Below are positions 16,553 through 25,123 of a stretch of 64,000 nt of DNA, piece after piece. The notes below the pieces were generated by a model. That model did not search any database and was not told the DNA's origin. It was given only the letters and a program-made list of their open reading frames with translations. The stretch is from Haloarcula marismortui ATCC 43049 (GTDB lineage Archaea; Halobacteriota; Halobacteria; Halobacteriales; Haloarculaceae). The position numbers and the translations under genes were made by a program. Position 1 is the first letter of the stretch; every line of letters starts with the position of its first letter. Where the stretch lies: positions 1,488,001 to 1,552,000 of the forward strand of contig NC_006396.1 of assembly GCF_000011085.1 (NCBI RefSeq), given 5' to 3'.

Positions 16553-17083
16553 TTACGCGTCGCTGTCGTCGTCAGTGGACTGCTCATCGTCTCCAGCCGC
16601 GTCCTCAGTCGACTCCGCAGCAGCGTCGTCCGCGCCACCGCTCTCAGACGGCGATTCGGTTTCGTTCTCGGCCGCGTCGCTCTCGTCACCGGGGGTCAGG
16701 TCGCTGATCTGTGCGCCCAGATCACCCGTGAGTTCGCCGGCCTGCTTCTGTCCGATGAGCGTGTGAATCTCGCTGACGAAATCAGGGACCTGTTCGGGGA
16801 GGTCCGACGGCGGGCCACGCTGGTCGCCTGCCTGGCCGGCGTCAGCAGGTGGGCCGCGACGGTCAGACGCCGAGGCGGCGCCGTCCGACGTGTTCTCGTC
16901 AGCGCTCGCTGTTTCGTTCGCTGCCTGTTCAGTGTCGTTCGCTGCTTGCTCAGCAGCGTTGTCTGCCTGTGCGTTGTCCGCGTGGTCATCAGCCTGTGCG
17001 CCTGCTGCGCCGGGAAGTGCCGCCGCCGAGCCCGTGATGACGAGCACGGCAAGCAGGCCGCCGGCAATCGTAGTGAGTTTCAT
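16553..17083 (-). CDS. Secreted acidic low-complexity protein
   Basis: A 176-residue protein with a Sec-type signal peptide (MKLTTIAGGLLAVLVITGSAAALPGA) likely cleaved after the Ala-rich stretch near residue 30. The mature part is extremely acidic and Ala/Asp/Asn/Gln-rich, with imperfect repeats of EQAAND-like units, then a short predicted helix (PEQVPDFVSEIHTLIGQ) and another acidic tail. It is probably a surface-associated or released protein. The ATG at 17083 starts the signal peptide. No known domain. Confidence 0.7.
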   Translation of the reverse strand: MKLTTIAGGLLAVLVITGSAAALPGAAGAQADDHADNAQADNAAEQAANDTEQAANETASADENTSDGAASASDRRGPPADAGQAGDQRGPPSDLPEQVPDFVSEIHTLIGQKQAGELTGDLGAQISDLTPGDESDAAENETESPSESGGADDAAAESTEDAAGDDEQSTDDDSDA

Positions 17084-17400
17084 TGTGGTCGTTGCCTCCG
17101 CTTGGCTCTCTGGTCGGATGGCATATGAAGGGGGCAAGCCGAAAAGGCGAATTAAGTCGAATTTGCCCGATTTGAGTGTTCTATCGTCTGTTTTAATTCG
17201 ATTTAATCCCGCTTCAAAGCCCACTCACCACGTCATCGCGCCGAGATCGGACCGCTGGGTGAGATGGTTGGCGTGCGCGTCGCGGGGCCGGCCCGGCCGA
17301 CGAAGACATAGTTGGAGTCGGTCAGATGATAGCGCACGGGACAGGCCCCTGAAACCGCCGCCGGGGTAGCTTTTCATACCAGCGAGCCCAACACTGGTTC
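17084..17400. other. 317-base intergenic region between divergent genes
   Basis: No gene is seen. The AT-rich middle holds an inverted repeat, ATTAAGTCGAAT (17151-17162) and ATTCGATTTAAT (17196-17207), with one mismatch and a 33-base spacer. This may be a binding site shared by the secreted-protein gene and the nuclease gene, or part of a promoter. The left part near 17090-17130 is the promoter side of the secreted protein. Confidence 0.45.
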
Positions 17401-17862
17401 ATGGAACACGATGCCACGGTCGAAGGGGTCGGCGTCGGTGTCAGCGAGGAAGGGAGCGGCACGCCGGTCGTTCTACTCCGTGCACGTGAGGAGATCGTCC
17501 CAATCTTTGTCAGCACGGACCAGGCCCAGTCGATGCAACTGGCTATCGACGGCGAACCCTTTGAGCGCCCGCTCACTCACGACCTGTTGGTCGAGATGGT
17601 GACGGAGTTCGGGGGAGCTATCGACCGGGTCCGTATCGACGACCTCGCCGACGGGACCTTCTACGGGAAGATCGACGCGGAACAGTACACCGACGACCGG
17701 CGCAAGGACATGGTATTTGACGCTCGCCCCTCGGATGCCATCGCGATTGCCCTCCGGGTAGACTGTCCGGTCGTCGTGACAGACGATGTTATCGACGAGG
17801 CCGGGCGATCGCCGGAGCAGTTCGACCAGAGCGGGAGTGGCAGTGAGGATCTCGGGCTGTGA
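17401..17862 (+). CDS. Bifunctional nuclease family protein (DUF151)
   Basis: A 153-residue protein of the BFN/DUF151 family, whose plant and bacterial members cleave DNA and RNA. The family core is present: VVLLRAREEIVPIFVSTDQAQSMQLAI near the start, then ERPLTHDLL and the signature DARPSDAIAIALRVDCPVVV. The C-terminal 30 residues are acidic. A biological role in archaea is not established. Confidence 0.88.
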   Translation: MEHDATVEGVGVGVSEEGSGTPVVLLRAREEIVPIFVSTDQAQSMQLAIDGEPFERPLTHDLLVEMVTEFGGAIDRVRIDDLADGTFYGKIDAEQYTDDRRKDMVFDARPSDAIAIALRVDCPVVVTDDVIDEAGRSPEQFDQSGSGSEDLGL

Positions 17863-17905
17863 GGACGCGAAACCTTTCTGCGTCTGTCCGCCCTGAAAGT
17901 ACGTG

Positions 17906-18580
17906 ATGGGGTACGAATCGGTCATCTTCGACAACGACGGCGTGTTGCTGACGCTGACGGACATGGATGCACACTACGTCGGCGCGCGCCAGGCATTCGA
18001 GGAACTGGGCGTGGTCTCGCCGTCGACAGCCCACGTCGAGGCGATGAGCATCGGTGTGACAGTGCCCGAGCTCACCGACATCTGTACGCAGTACGATATC
18101 GACCCCGAGCGGTTCTTCCGGGCTCGTGACGAGGCCCTGACCGCGGTCCAGCGGGCGCTTATCCGGGCCGGAGAGAAACAGCCATACGCCGATGTATCTG
18201 TGCTCGACCGGCTAGACTGCCCGCTGGGTGTGGTTTCCTCGAATCAGCGCGACACCGTCGCGTTCGCCTTTGAGCACTTCGATATCGGCCACTACTTCGA
18301 CACCGTCTGGGCACGCGAGCCGACAGTCGAGAGCCTCCGCCGGAAGAAACCGCGGCCGTACTACATCGAGCGGGCGATGGACGACCTCAACGTCAGTAAT
18401 GCCCTGTTCGTCGGCGACAACGAATCCGACATCGAGGCAGCACATCGGGCCGGGATCGACTCGGCGTTTATTCGTCGCCCACATCGGGTCGACACGCAAC
18501 TCGACGTGACACCGGACCACGATGTGTCTGGCCTCGAAGACGTGGTTCACCTCGCCAGTCGACGCAGCGGGAGCGACTGA
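17906..18580 (+). CDS. HAD-family phosphatase
   Basis: A 224-residue haloacid dehalogenase-like hydrolase. Motif I is IFDNDGVLL (nucleophile Asp near residue 9 and the second Asp two residues later), motif II is the SSNQR stretch, Lys of motif III lies in RRKKPRPYY and motif IV is VGDNESDIEAA. The cap is the helical C1 type of phosphoglycolate-phosphatase-like enzymes. Substrate unknown. ATG 17906 is preferred over the GTG three bases before it. Confidence 0.9.
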   Translation: MGYESVIFDNDGVLLTLTDMDAHYVGARQAFEELGVVSPSTAHVEAMSIGVTVPELTDICTQYDIDPERFFRARDEALTAVQRALIRAGEKQPYADVSVLDRLDCPLGVVSSNQRDTVAFAFEHFDIGHYFDTVWAREPTVESLRRKKPRPYYIERAMDDLNVSNALFVGDNESDIEAAHRAGIDSAFIRRPHRVDTQLDVTPDHDVSGLEDVVHLASRRSGSD

Positions 18581-18670
18581 GACGTATCCGGACCTAACGG
18601 ACACGCACTCTTCGTGTTCTGGTACGTATACTGAAAGCAACCTTTCCCATGGCAAGTGCCGTGAAACGGT

Positions 18671-21124
18671 ATGGAGAAGCCGGTCGGTGGAACGGATGAG
18701 AACGAACAAGCGGCACGCGACACACCGGCACAGCAGTCCCCTCCTGTGCTGTTGGAGACGCTCGCCGCGCGAATGCCCGAGCCAGTGGTCGTTTCTGCCG
18801 CTGACGGGGAGATACGGACCGGGAACGACCACCTCTGTGACCTCCTCGACTCGGACCCATCGGACGTGTTTGGAAGCCAGATAGGGACGTTCTTCCCAGG
18901 TCTGGATGACGTTGACCTTAGAGCCCACTGTAGTCAGTCACCGGGAACACCGCTAACGTCGTCGTGCTCTGCTGGTGGCACGGAGCGGTGGGTCGAAATC
19001 GCCTTCGAGCCCCAGCAGTGGGACGGCGAAGAATTGTATCTGGGAATCGTCCACGATATCACCGAGCGCCACGAGCGGACGGAGATGCTCGAACAGTACG
19101 AACGGATCGTCGAGACCATTGAGGACGGCATCTACACACTTGACGAGGCGTTCACGATGCAGACGGTCAACAGTGCCGTCGAGTCGATGACCGGCTATGA
19201 TAAGGACACGCTGGTCGGGTCGAACGCGACGCTGCTGGCAGATGAATCCGTCATCGAGGAGGCCGCAGAGATGTCGCGACAGTTCATCGAGGGCGAGCGC
19301 GATGTGGGCACGCTGACGACGGACCTCAGAACCGCTGACGGGGACACGCTGCCGATCGAAACCAAATTCACGACGTACGACCGCAAGGACGGGAGCTACC
19401 GGCAGGTCGGCGTCGTTCGAGATATCTCTGACCGGAAGCGGTTCGAGGAGACACTCGCGGCACTGCACGAGTCAACCAGAAAGCTGCTACATACGGAAAC
19501 CAAGACGGCCGTGGCCGAGCAGATACTCGACACGGCCGTCGACGTGCTGGAGCTCCCCGACGTGGAGATATACCTGTTCGACCGAAGCGACAACACCCTT
19601 CGCAGCGTCGGCGACGTCGACGCGGACCGAAGCGCGTCGATCGGCCCGGGCGAGAGTACAGCGTGGGATGTGTTCGTGCAGGACAGCGCTGTCGAAGTTC
19701 CCCCCGGCGAGAGCATCGACCTCGGGGCGGGGCCGGTCACGGCGGACGCGAAGCGGCTCTGCCTCCCGCTCGAAGACCACGGCGTGTTCTACATCGAACT
19801 GGGCCAGCAACACAGCGACGCCAGAACACGCGAGATGGTAGATCTGCTCGCCGCCAGCGCAGAGGCCGCGCTCGCACGTGTGGACCGCGAGACGACGCTC
19901 CGTGAACGCGAGGCCGAGCGCCGCGAACAGAACCGGGAGCTGCGACGGCTCAAGCAAGTCAATGCCATCATCCGCCGGATTGATCAGGTGCTCGTCGAAG
20001 CGGAGACCACCGAGGAGATAGAGCAGGCGGTGTGTGACCAGTTGGCCGAGTCACAGTGGTTCTCCTTCGCCTGGCTCGGCCGACAGGATGCAACGGAACT
20101 CGTCCCCAGAGCGTGGGCGGGCGACACCGCCAGCTATCTGGACGCCATCTCGCTGTCGCTGGAGCGCGAGGGCGGGCCACCGGCCGTCCAGACTGCACAG
20201 TCCGAAGCGATGACTATCGTCCCATCAGTGGCGGATAACCTTCGAGGAGACCACTGGCGGACGGAGGCACTTTCCCGAGAATTCCAGTCAGCACTCAGCA
20301 TTCCGCTCGAATACGACGATTTTGTCTACGGTGTCTTGACGGTGTACGCCCAGCAGGAAGACGGGTTCGGCGAGATGCTTCAGGAGGTGTTTGCCGAACT
20401 CGGCGAGACCATCGCGAATGCGATACAGGAGGTTGAGTCCCGACAGCGGCGGGCCGGCGACGGGACCGTCGAGCTCGAACTATCGCTGTCGGCCCCACAG
20501 TCTTTCTTGACCCACCTCTCAGACCAGGTCGGTGCCCCGGTCATCTGTGAAGGGGCCGTACAGCGCAGCGACGGTGCGACCCGTCTCTTCCTCGCTATCT
20601 CGGACTGTGACCCCGCTGTCGTTGAGGAGCAGATAGTCTCGATGGCTCGTGTCGACACTGCGCGGTCGATCTCGACCGACCAGTTGGACGGGTTTTACGA
20701 GGTCGTCGTGACTGGTCAGACCGTTGCAGAGACGGTACTGGAGCAGGGCGGGCGGTTGAAATCGATCCGAACGTCAACGGATGGACTCACTGTGACAGTT
20801 GTCGTCTCGGGCGAAACCGATGTCCGGCAGTTCGTCGAGCAGCTCGGCGAGCGCTACGCGAACGTCACACTGATCGCGCGCCGTGACGGCGCACAGTCCG
20901 ACGGTCAACGAGACGAGACGGTCCGGTCGGCACTGGAGGAGCAACTCACCGATAGACAGTTCGAAGTCCTTCAGACGGCGTATCTGAGTGGGTTTTTCGA
21001 CTGGCCCCGGGAGACGACTGGTCAGGAAATCGCGGCCAGTTTAGACGTGTCACAGCCGACGGTCAATCGGCACCTCCGCGTCAGCGAGCGAAAGTTGCTC
21101 GAACTCGTGTTCGGCGATAGCTGA
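18671..21124 (+). CDS. PAS/GAF sensor regulator with HTH_10 (Bat-like)
   Basis: An 817-residue one-component regulator. In order: PAS (about 30-145), PAS with PAC (155-270), GAF (275-425), a linker coiled coil, GAF (440-610), Bat-associated domain (615-725) and HTH_10 (about 755-812, TDRQFEVLQTAYLSGFFDWPRE and SQPTVNRHLRVSERKLLEL). There is no receiver, unlike the paralogue at 3705-6467. It is followed on the same strand by a HalOD1 protein and, after an AT-rich gap, by a terpene-synthase-like gene, which is a candidate target. Confidence 0.9.
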   Translation: MEKPVGGTDENEQAARDTPAQQSPPVLLETLAARMPEPVVVSAADGEIRTGNDHLCDLLDSDPSDVFGSQIGTFFPGLDDVDLRAHCSQSPGTPLTSSCSAGGTERWVEIAFEPQQWDGEELYLGIVHDITERHERTEMLEQYERIVETIEDGIYTLDEAFTMQTVNSAVESMTGYDKDTLVGSNATLLADESVIEEAAEMSRQFIEGERDVGTLTTDLRTADGDTLPIETKFTTYDRKDGSYRQVGVVRDISDRKRFEETLAALHESTRKLLHTETKTAVAEQILDTAVDVLELPDVEIYLFDRSDNTLRSVGDVDADRSASIGPGESTAWDVFVQDSAVEVPPGESIDLGAGPVTADAKRLCLPLEDHGVFYIELGQQHSDARTREMVDLLAASAEAALARVDRETTLREREAERREQNRELRRLKQVNAIIRRIDQVLVEAETTEEIEQAVCDQLAESQWFSFAWLGRQDATELVPRAWAGDTASYLDAISLSLEREGGPPAVQTAQSEAMTIVPSVADNLRGDHWRTEALSREFQSALSIPLEYDDFVYGVLTVYAQQEDGFGEMLQEVFAELGETIANAIQEVESRQRRAGDGTVELELSLSAPQSFLTHLSDQVGAPVICEGAVQRSDGATRLFLAISDCDPAVVEEQIVSMARVDTARSISTDQLDGFYEVVVTGQTVAETVLEQGGRLKSIRTSTDGLTVTVVVSGETDVRQFVEQLGERYANVTLIARRDGAQSDGQRDETVRSALEEQLTDRQFEVLQTAYLSGFFDWPRETTGQEIAASLDVSQPTVNRHLRVSERKLLELVFGDS

Positions 21125-21223
21125 TAGCGGCGCTATACTACTAGTGACCAGTCCGGCGGGCGGTATCTGTATAGCCACAATCACCTTTTGAACCACTGAT
21201 CAAGAGACAAACAGCGACGAATC

Positions 21224-21523
21224 ATGTCCCAGGCAAAACTGGTCTACAGACCGACACCCAATGAACCGCTGAGCGAAACCATCGTCCACGCCGTAGCCGA
21301 CACGCTGGGTATCGACCCTGTCGACCTCGATGACCGAATCAGTGACTGTATCGACCCTGATGCGCTGGACCGACTGTTCCGTCCCGAGACGGACGGCACC
21401 ACGAGTCCTGACGGGCTGGTCGTGTTCAGTATGGCTGGCTGTCGTATCGAAGTCGAAGGGAACCGTTCGGTGCTGGTGACACCGTCCCGCGGCGGCTCGG
21501 TGGCAACTGAACTCGAGGCATAA
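21224..21523 (+). CDS. HalOD1 output-domain protein
   Basis: A 99-residue stand-alone copy of the haloarchaeal output domain HalOD1, often linked to signalling regulators. Features are ETIVHAVADTLGIDPVDLDDRISDCIDPDALDRLF in spirit (helix, acidic loop, helix) and a C-terminal strand pair GLVVFSMAGCRIEVEGNRSVLV. It follows the HTH_10 regulator by 100 bases and may act as its partner. The exact function of HalOD1 is unknown. Confidence 0.85.
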   Translation: MSQAKLVYRPTPNEPLSETIVHAVADTLGIDPVDLDDRISDCIDPDALDRLFRPETDGTTSPDGLVVFSMAGCRIEVEGNRSVLVTPSRGGSVATELEA

Positions 21524-21783
21524 CTCGCGCGACTGTTCTGCTGGCGCTGTGTGACCTTATTTAGAGAGATATTGCCGCCAGCAAACGTATTATTGTCACT
21601 TTATTTTTACATATCACCCACAGATCGCTGCTATATTTCAGTAAGTAGATATTTCTTTTGTGGTAGCAATTGAAAAACTGGTACGTAACTCGGAGTAAAG
21701 CTGACCAACTACTTTGTTAATAATATACTACTAGCAGCATACACGTCAGTACCACTATAAGCGCAACTTTGCCTCTCAAATGT
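21524..21783. promoter_or_regulatory. AT-rich promoter region of the terpene-synthase operon
   Basis: This 260-base gap is clearly more AT-rich than its surroundings. GCTGGCG (21540-21546) and CGCCAGC about 30 bases on can form a stem, a possible terminator for the HalOD1 gene. A TATA box CTATAAG at about 21754-21760 lies 26 bases before ATG 21784, consistent with a leaderless start of the small ORF. No gene is seen within it. Confidence 0.6.
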
Positions 21784-21954
21784 ATGGACCGTGGACACCA
21801 ACTGATCGGAACCGACTCGCAGTCGGGCAAGAGCGCCAAGGCAGTGACCGTTCAATCTGAAGAAGTAGAAGCACCCAAACACCAGTTAATTGGACATTAT
21901 TCTACCGCCTGTGTCGATATTCAGGGTGCAACTATCGGGAGGCAGTCACAATGA
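21784..21954 (+). CDS. 56-residue ORF coupled to the terpene synthase
   Basis: A short polar protein of unknown family. It contains HQLIG twice (near the start and at about residue 33), a Ser/Lys-rich middle and a single Cys near residue 44. Its TGA overlaps the ATG of the next gene (ATGA), and a TATA box sits 26 bases upstream of its ATG, so it looks like the first gene of a two-gene operon. A TTG at 21769 is a less likely start. It could be an accessory protein or just a translated leader. Confidence 0.55.
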   Translation: MDRGHQLIGTDSQSGKSAKAVTVQSEEVEAPKHQLIGHYSTACVDIQGATIGRQSQ

Positions 21955-22919
21955 GTGTTGAGTCACCGGCGGTTGATGCACAGGACCTTCTTGAAGAGGT
22001 TCGGACAACCAGTCTCCCGGACCAGGTTGCAGAACTGGCAGACGAGTACGAACGGATCTGTGGCGAGCGTGATCGGTTCCTCTGGCAGTGGATCTACTCG
22101 CTGTTCCCTGAGTTTACGCTCTCCTCTGTCCACCCGGATCACGCCGACCACGTCCGGACACAAAAGACGATACTCACGATGTACGTCACGATTCTGGACG
22201 ACATCGTCGAGAACGACGGGGACCGAGACACCTTCGAAGAGGCCCGACGCCTCGTTCAGGACCCGTCAGCCGTGGACCCGAGTCGTGCAGCGGTAAGCGA
22301 GGAATATTTCTCCTTTATCGAGCGTGTATGGCGGGAGTTTGAGGGGGGCCTGACTGACGCACCGCGTGTTGAGGAGTTCTACGACGTGTTCACCTACGAT
22401 ATGCGACAGACGCTAAACGCGATGGATTACAGCGCCGTCGTCAACGAGAACCCACGGATTGCGAACCTCAGCGGGGCCGAAACCTATGGGGCACATAACA
22501 TGGTAATGTTCCCCTACGCGGCCGTTGACCTGATGTACTCGCCGGAATTCGATCTCGCGGACTACGGCACGGTCCGGGACCTCATCTGGGACCTGCAGGA
22601 GATGGCCCGAATCGGCAACTGGCTCACGACCTGGGAGCGAGAGGTCAAGGAAGGAGACTACACTGCGGGAATCGTCGTGTTGGCCCTTCAAGAAGGGTTC
22701 GTTACACCTGAAGAACTCGAAAACCCTGACCGGAAAGCCGAACTCATCGACAAAATCAAAACCGAGCAGCTCGAGGCACGGTTCCGGGACCGGTGGGCCG
22801 ACATCTATCAGTCCGTGCGTGACCGCGAGTTCGATACGGATAGTGTCGACCTTGACGCGCTGGTGCAGGGCATGGAAACAGTGTTCCAGTACCACGAAGC
22901 CAGCCGCGGACACAAGTAA
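21951..22919 (+). CDS. Class I terpene synthase-like protein
   Basis: A 322-residue, all-helical soluble protein. The Mg-binding aspartate motif DDIVE is at 83-87, preceded by a helix (VRTQKTILTMYVTIL). The second metal motif fits N-x3-S/T-x3-E as N223, T227 and E231 (NWLTTWERE), followed by EGDYTAGIVVLALQEGFVTPEE, closely like the segment after this motif in bacterial class I terpene cyclases. Spacing and length match the family. The pyrophosphate-sensing Arg is not obvious. It would ionise a prenyl diphosphate to a cyclic or linear terpene. Base composition is slightly lower in GC by eye. Substrate and product unknown. Confidence 0.75.
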   Translation: MSVESPAVDAQDLLEEVRTTSLPDQVAELADEYERICGERDRFLWQWIYSLFPEFTLSSVHPDHADHVRTQKTILTMYVTILDDIVENDGDRDTFEEARRLVQDPSAVDPSRAAVSEEYFSFIERVWREFEGGLTDAPRVEEFYDVFTYDMRQTLNAMDYSAVVNENPRIANLSGAETYGAHNMVMFPYAAVDLMYSPEFDLADYGTVRDLIWDLQEMARIGNWLTTWEREVKEGDYTAGIVVLALQEGFVTPEELENPDRKAELIDKIKTEQLEARFRDRWADIYQSVRDREFDTDSVDLDALVQGMETVFQYHEASRGHK

Positions 22920-22991
22920 CAAAGCGACGTTCCGTGGTCCGCGGACAGGTGCGAACTGATTCTACGTATTTAAAACAGAACTGTCGTACCG

Positions 22992-24536
22992 TCAGTCGTC
23001 GGCGACGAGCGGTTCCTCGTCGTCGGCGACAAGGCGGTCCATCGCATCGACCATTGCGCGCACAGACGCCCGCGTGATGTCTGAGTCGCTGGCGGAGACA
23101 ACGACGTGGTCATCGCCGCGTGACATCTCGATTTCGACCGTAACGAGCGCGTCCGTCCCGCCGGTGATGGCGTCCACGTGGTAGTCTTCGAGTGTCGCAT
23201 CGGCGGTGTGGGACAGTGCCACCTCGGCAGCGTTCATCGCGGCATCGACCGGCCCGGAGCCGACTGCTGCCTCTTTTCGTTCCTCGCCATCGACCGAGAG
23301 TCGGACGCTCGCCGTCGGCGTATCGGAGCCGGAAACGGCAGTTAGGCCGAGCAGCTCGACCCGGCGGGCGCGCGCATCGTCGGTTACCTCGTCGGCGATG
23401 GTCAGCAGGTCGGCGTCGGTGACGCGCTTGCCGCGGTCGCCGATCTCCTTGACGCGACTGACGATCTCCGAGAGCTGGTCATCGGTGACCTCGACATCAT
23501 GCTCGTCGAGTGCCGCCTCGACACCGGCTCGGCCCGCGTGTTTACCGAGCGCGAGTCGGCGTTCGCGGCCCACCTTCTCCGGCGGGTACGGCTCATACAT
23601 CGAGTCGTCTTTGAGCGTCCCGTCGGTGTGGATGCCGGACTCGTGCGTGAAGGCGTTCTCCCCGACAACCGCCTTGTTGGGAGCCAGCGGAATGCCGGTC
23701 CGGTTGGCGATGAGCTGAGCGAGGTCGTACACCTCGGTGAGGGCCATCGATTCGACGCCGTAGCCATGGTCGAGCGCAATGGCGACCTCTTCAAGGGCGA
23801 CATTGCCGGCGCGCTCGCCAATGCCGTTTATCGTCCCGTGGACGAGGTCCGCACCCGCTGCGATGGAGACCAGAGCGTTCGTCACTGCGAGCCCCAGATC
23901 ATCGTGGGTGTGTGTGCTCACCGGACCCAGGTCCGAGAGCCGGGAGACGCATTCGAGCGCGCGGTCCGGCGTCGCGTGGCCAACGGTGTCGGCCCAGCAG
24001 ATGCGGTCTGCGCCGGCCTCGACGGCGGCTCCGAGTAATTCTTCGAGGTAGTCCAGATCGGCTCGGGAGCCGTCCTCGCCGATGACCTCGACCCAGAGCC
24101 CGTGGTCGACGGCGTACTCCACCAGTTCGACGGTGTTGTCGACGTTTTCGCTCTTGGAGGTCCCGACCTTCTGCTCTACGTGCTTGTCACTGGCCGGGAC
24201 GACGAGGTTGATGCCGTCGACACCACAGTCAAGCGCGAGGTCGATATCGTTCTGGATACCACGACAGAAGCTGGTGACAGTGCTGTCGAGGTCAAGCCCC
24301 GCGACGCGGGAAATCGTCTCGCGCTCGCCGGGGCCGGTACAGGCGCTCCCGGCTTCGATGACGTCGATACGCGCCGCATCGAGCGAGCGGGCGATATCGG
24401 CCTTGTCGTCCGGCGTCAGCGACACGCCGGGGGCTTGCTCGCCATCACGCAGCGTCGTGTCGAGAAACTGTACCTCACCGACATCTGAGAGCGCACGCAT
24501 CGCTGGGTGCCCCTCGAACAATGTGTTCTGACTCAC
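22992..24536 (-). CDS. 2-isopropylmalate / citramalate synthase
   Basis: A 514-residue enzyme that condenses acetyl-CoA with 2-oxoisovalerate (leucine route) or pyruvate (isoleucine route). The catalytic DRE-TIM barrel shows LDTTLRDGEQAPGVSL, HTHDDLGLAVTNAL and NGIGERAGN; the C-terminal third is the LeuA allosteric/dimer domain (about 370-510). Which substrate it prefers cannot be read from this sequence; haloarchaeal paralogues include both types. GTG 24536 (SQNTLFEGHP) is chosen; GTG 24560 and ATG 24500 are alternatives. A small ORF covers the leader. Confidence 0.88.
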   Translation of the reverse strand: MSQNTLFEGHPAMRALSDVGEVQFLDTTLRDGEQAPGVSLTPDDKADIARSLDAARIDVIEAGSACTGPGERETISRVAGLDLDSTVTSFCRGIQNDIDLALDCGVDGINLVVPASDKHVEQKVGTSKSENVDNTVELVEYAVDHGLWVEVIGEDGSRADLDYLEELLGAAVEAGADRICWADTVGHATPDRALECVSRLSDLGPVSTHTHDDLGLAVTNALVSIAAGADLVHGTINGIGERAGNVALEEVAIALDHGYGVESMALTEVYDLAQLIANRTGIPLAPNKAVVGENAFTHESGIHTDGTLKDDSMYEPYPPEKVGRERRLALGKHAGRAGVEAALDEHDVEVTDDQLSEIVSRVKEIGDRGKRVTDADLLTIADEVTDDARARRVELLGLTAVSGSDTPTASVRLSVDGEERKEAAVGSGPVDAAMNAAEVALSHTADATLEDYHVDAITGGTDALVTVEIEMSRGDDHVVVSASDSDITRASVRAMVDAMDRLVADDEEPLVADD

Positions 24537-24549
24537 AGAAGATGCTCCA

Positions 24550-24621
24550 TCACGCGCCACGAATTTCGCGGCCAGCCGCCTCGCGGCGACTTCCTCTATC
24601 CTCCGTCGGGTATTCCGACAT
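24550..24621 (-). CDS. Candidate 23-residue leader ORF of the LeuA-like gene
   Basis: On the minus strand an ATG at 24621 opens 23 codons ending at TGA (24552-24550), just before the synthase start and in another frame. A TATA-like CTTTTAGACC (about 24657-24648) is about 28 bases upstream, so the transcript would begin at this ATG. The ORF contains a perfect stem GCCGC/GCGGC (24575-24587). It might control the synthase by attenuation, but it has no Leu or Ile run, so the idea is weak. Confidence 0.35.
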   Translation of the reverse strand: MSEYPTEDRGSRREAAGREIRGA

Positions 24622-24696
24622 AGTGGTGTCTACTCTACTCTTCACGGTCTAAAAGGTGACGGAACTGATTACCACGACCCATGCTATTGAGACTCG

Positions 24697-25041
24697 TTAT
24701 TCCAGACGGACCGTGTCACCTTCGGAAACGTCCGACGCCGCGCCACCGGGTAGTTCGATGACAGTGTCTGCGGTCGCGTAGCCAATTGAGCGCCAGGGTT
24801 GCAGGGTGTCGACAGCCTGGACCTCCTCGTCAACGAGCCAGAGCACATCAAGCGGAAACCGGACGAACAGCATGTGGATGAACTGTCGGCTCGCGTGGTC
24901 GAAGGGAAAGACGAGCGCGTAGTCGTCGGGAATTGATGACCGGAACATCAGCCCCCGTCCCTGTTCGAGTATCGACTCGGCGTACTCCACCTCCGTTGCG
25001 AGGGGGTGTGCCGCGCCGTCGGGGTCGTGAACGAGCCGCAT
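24697..25041 (-). CDS. DUF192 protein
   Basis: A 114-residue protein of the DUF192 family. Typical parts are the ESILEQGRGLMFRSSIPDDYALVFPF stretch, here split into its conserved GLMFR and FPFD pieces, and the strand IHMLFVRFPLDVLWL. Unlike many members it has no signal peptide when started at ATG 25041; an upstream extension overlaps the divergent HNH gene. Function unknown. Confidence 0.82.
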   Translation of the reverse strand: MRLVHDPDGAAHPLATEVEYAESILEQGRGLMFRSSIPDDYALVFPFDHASRQFIHMLFVRFPLDVLWLVDEEVQAVDTLQPWRSIGYATADTVIELPGGAASDVSEGDTVRLE

Positions 25042-25123
25042 ACCACCGCCGAAGTCGTAGGCAGGCAAAAAGTCTTCTGTCGGAACGGTGGATTTGAGGG
25101 GGCACGGACACTCATTACCTCGC

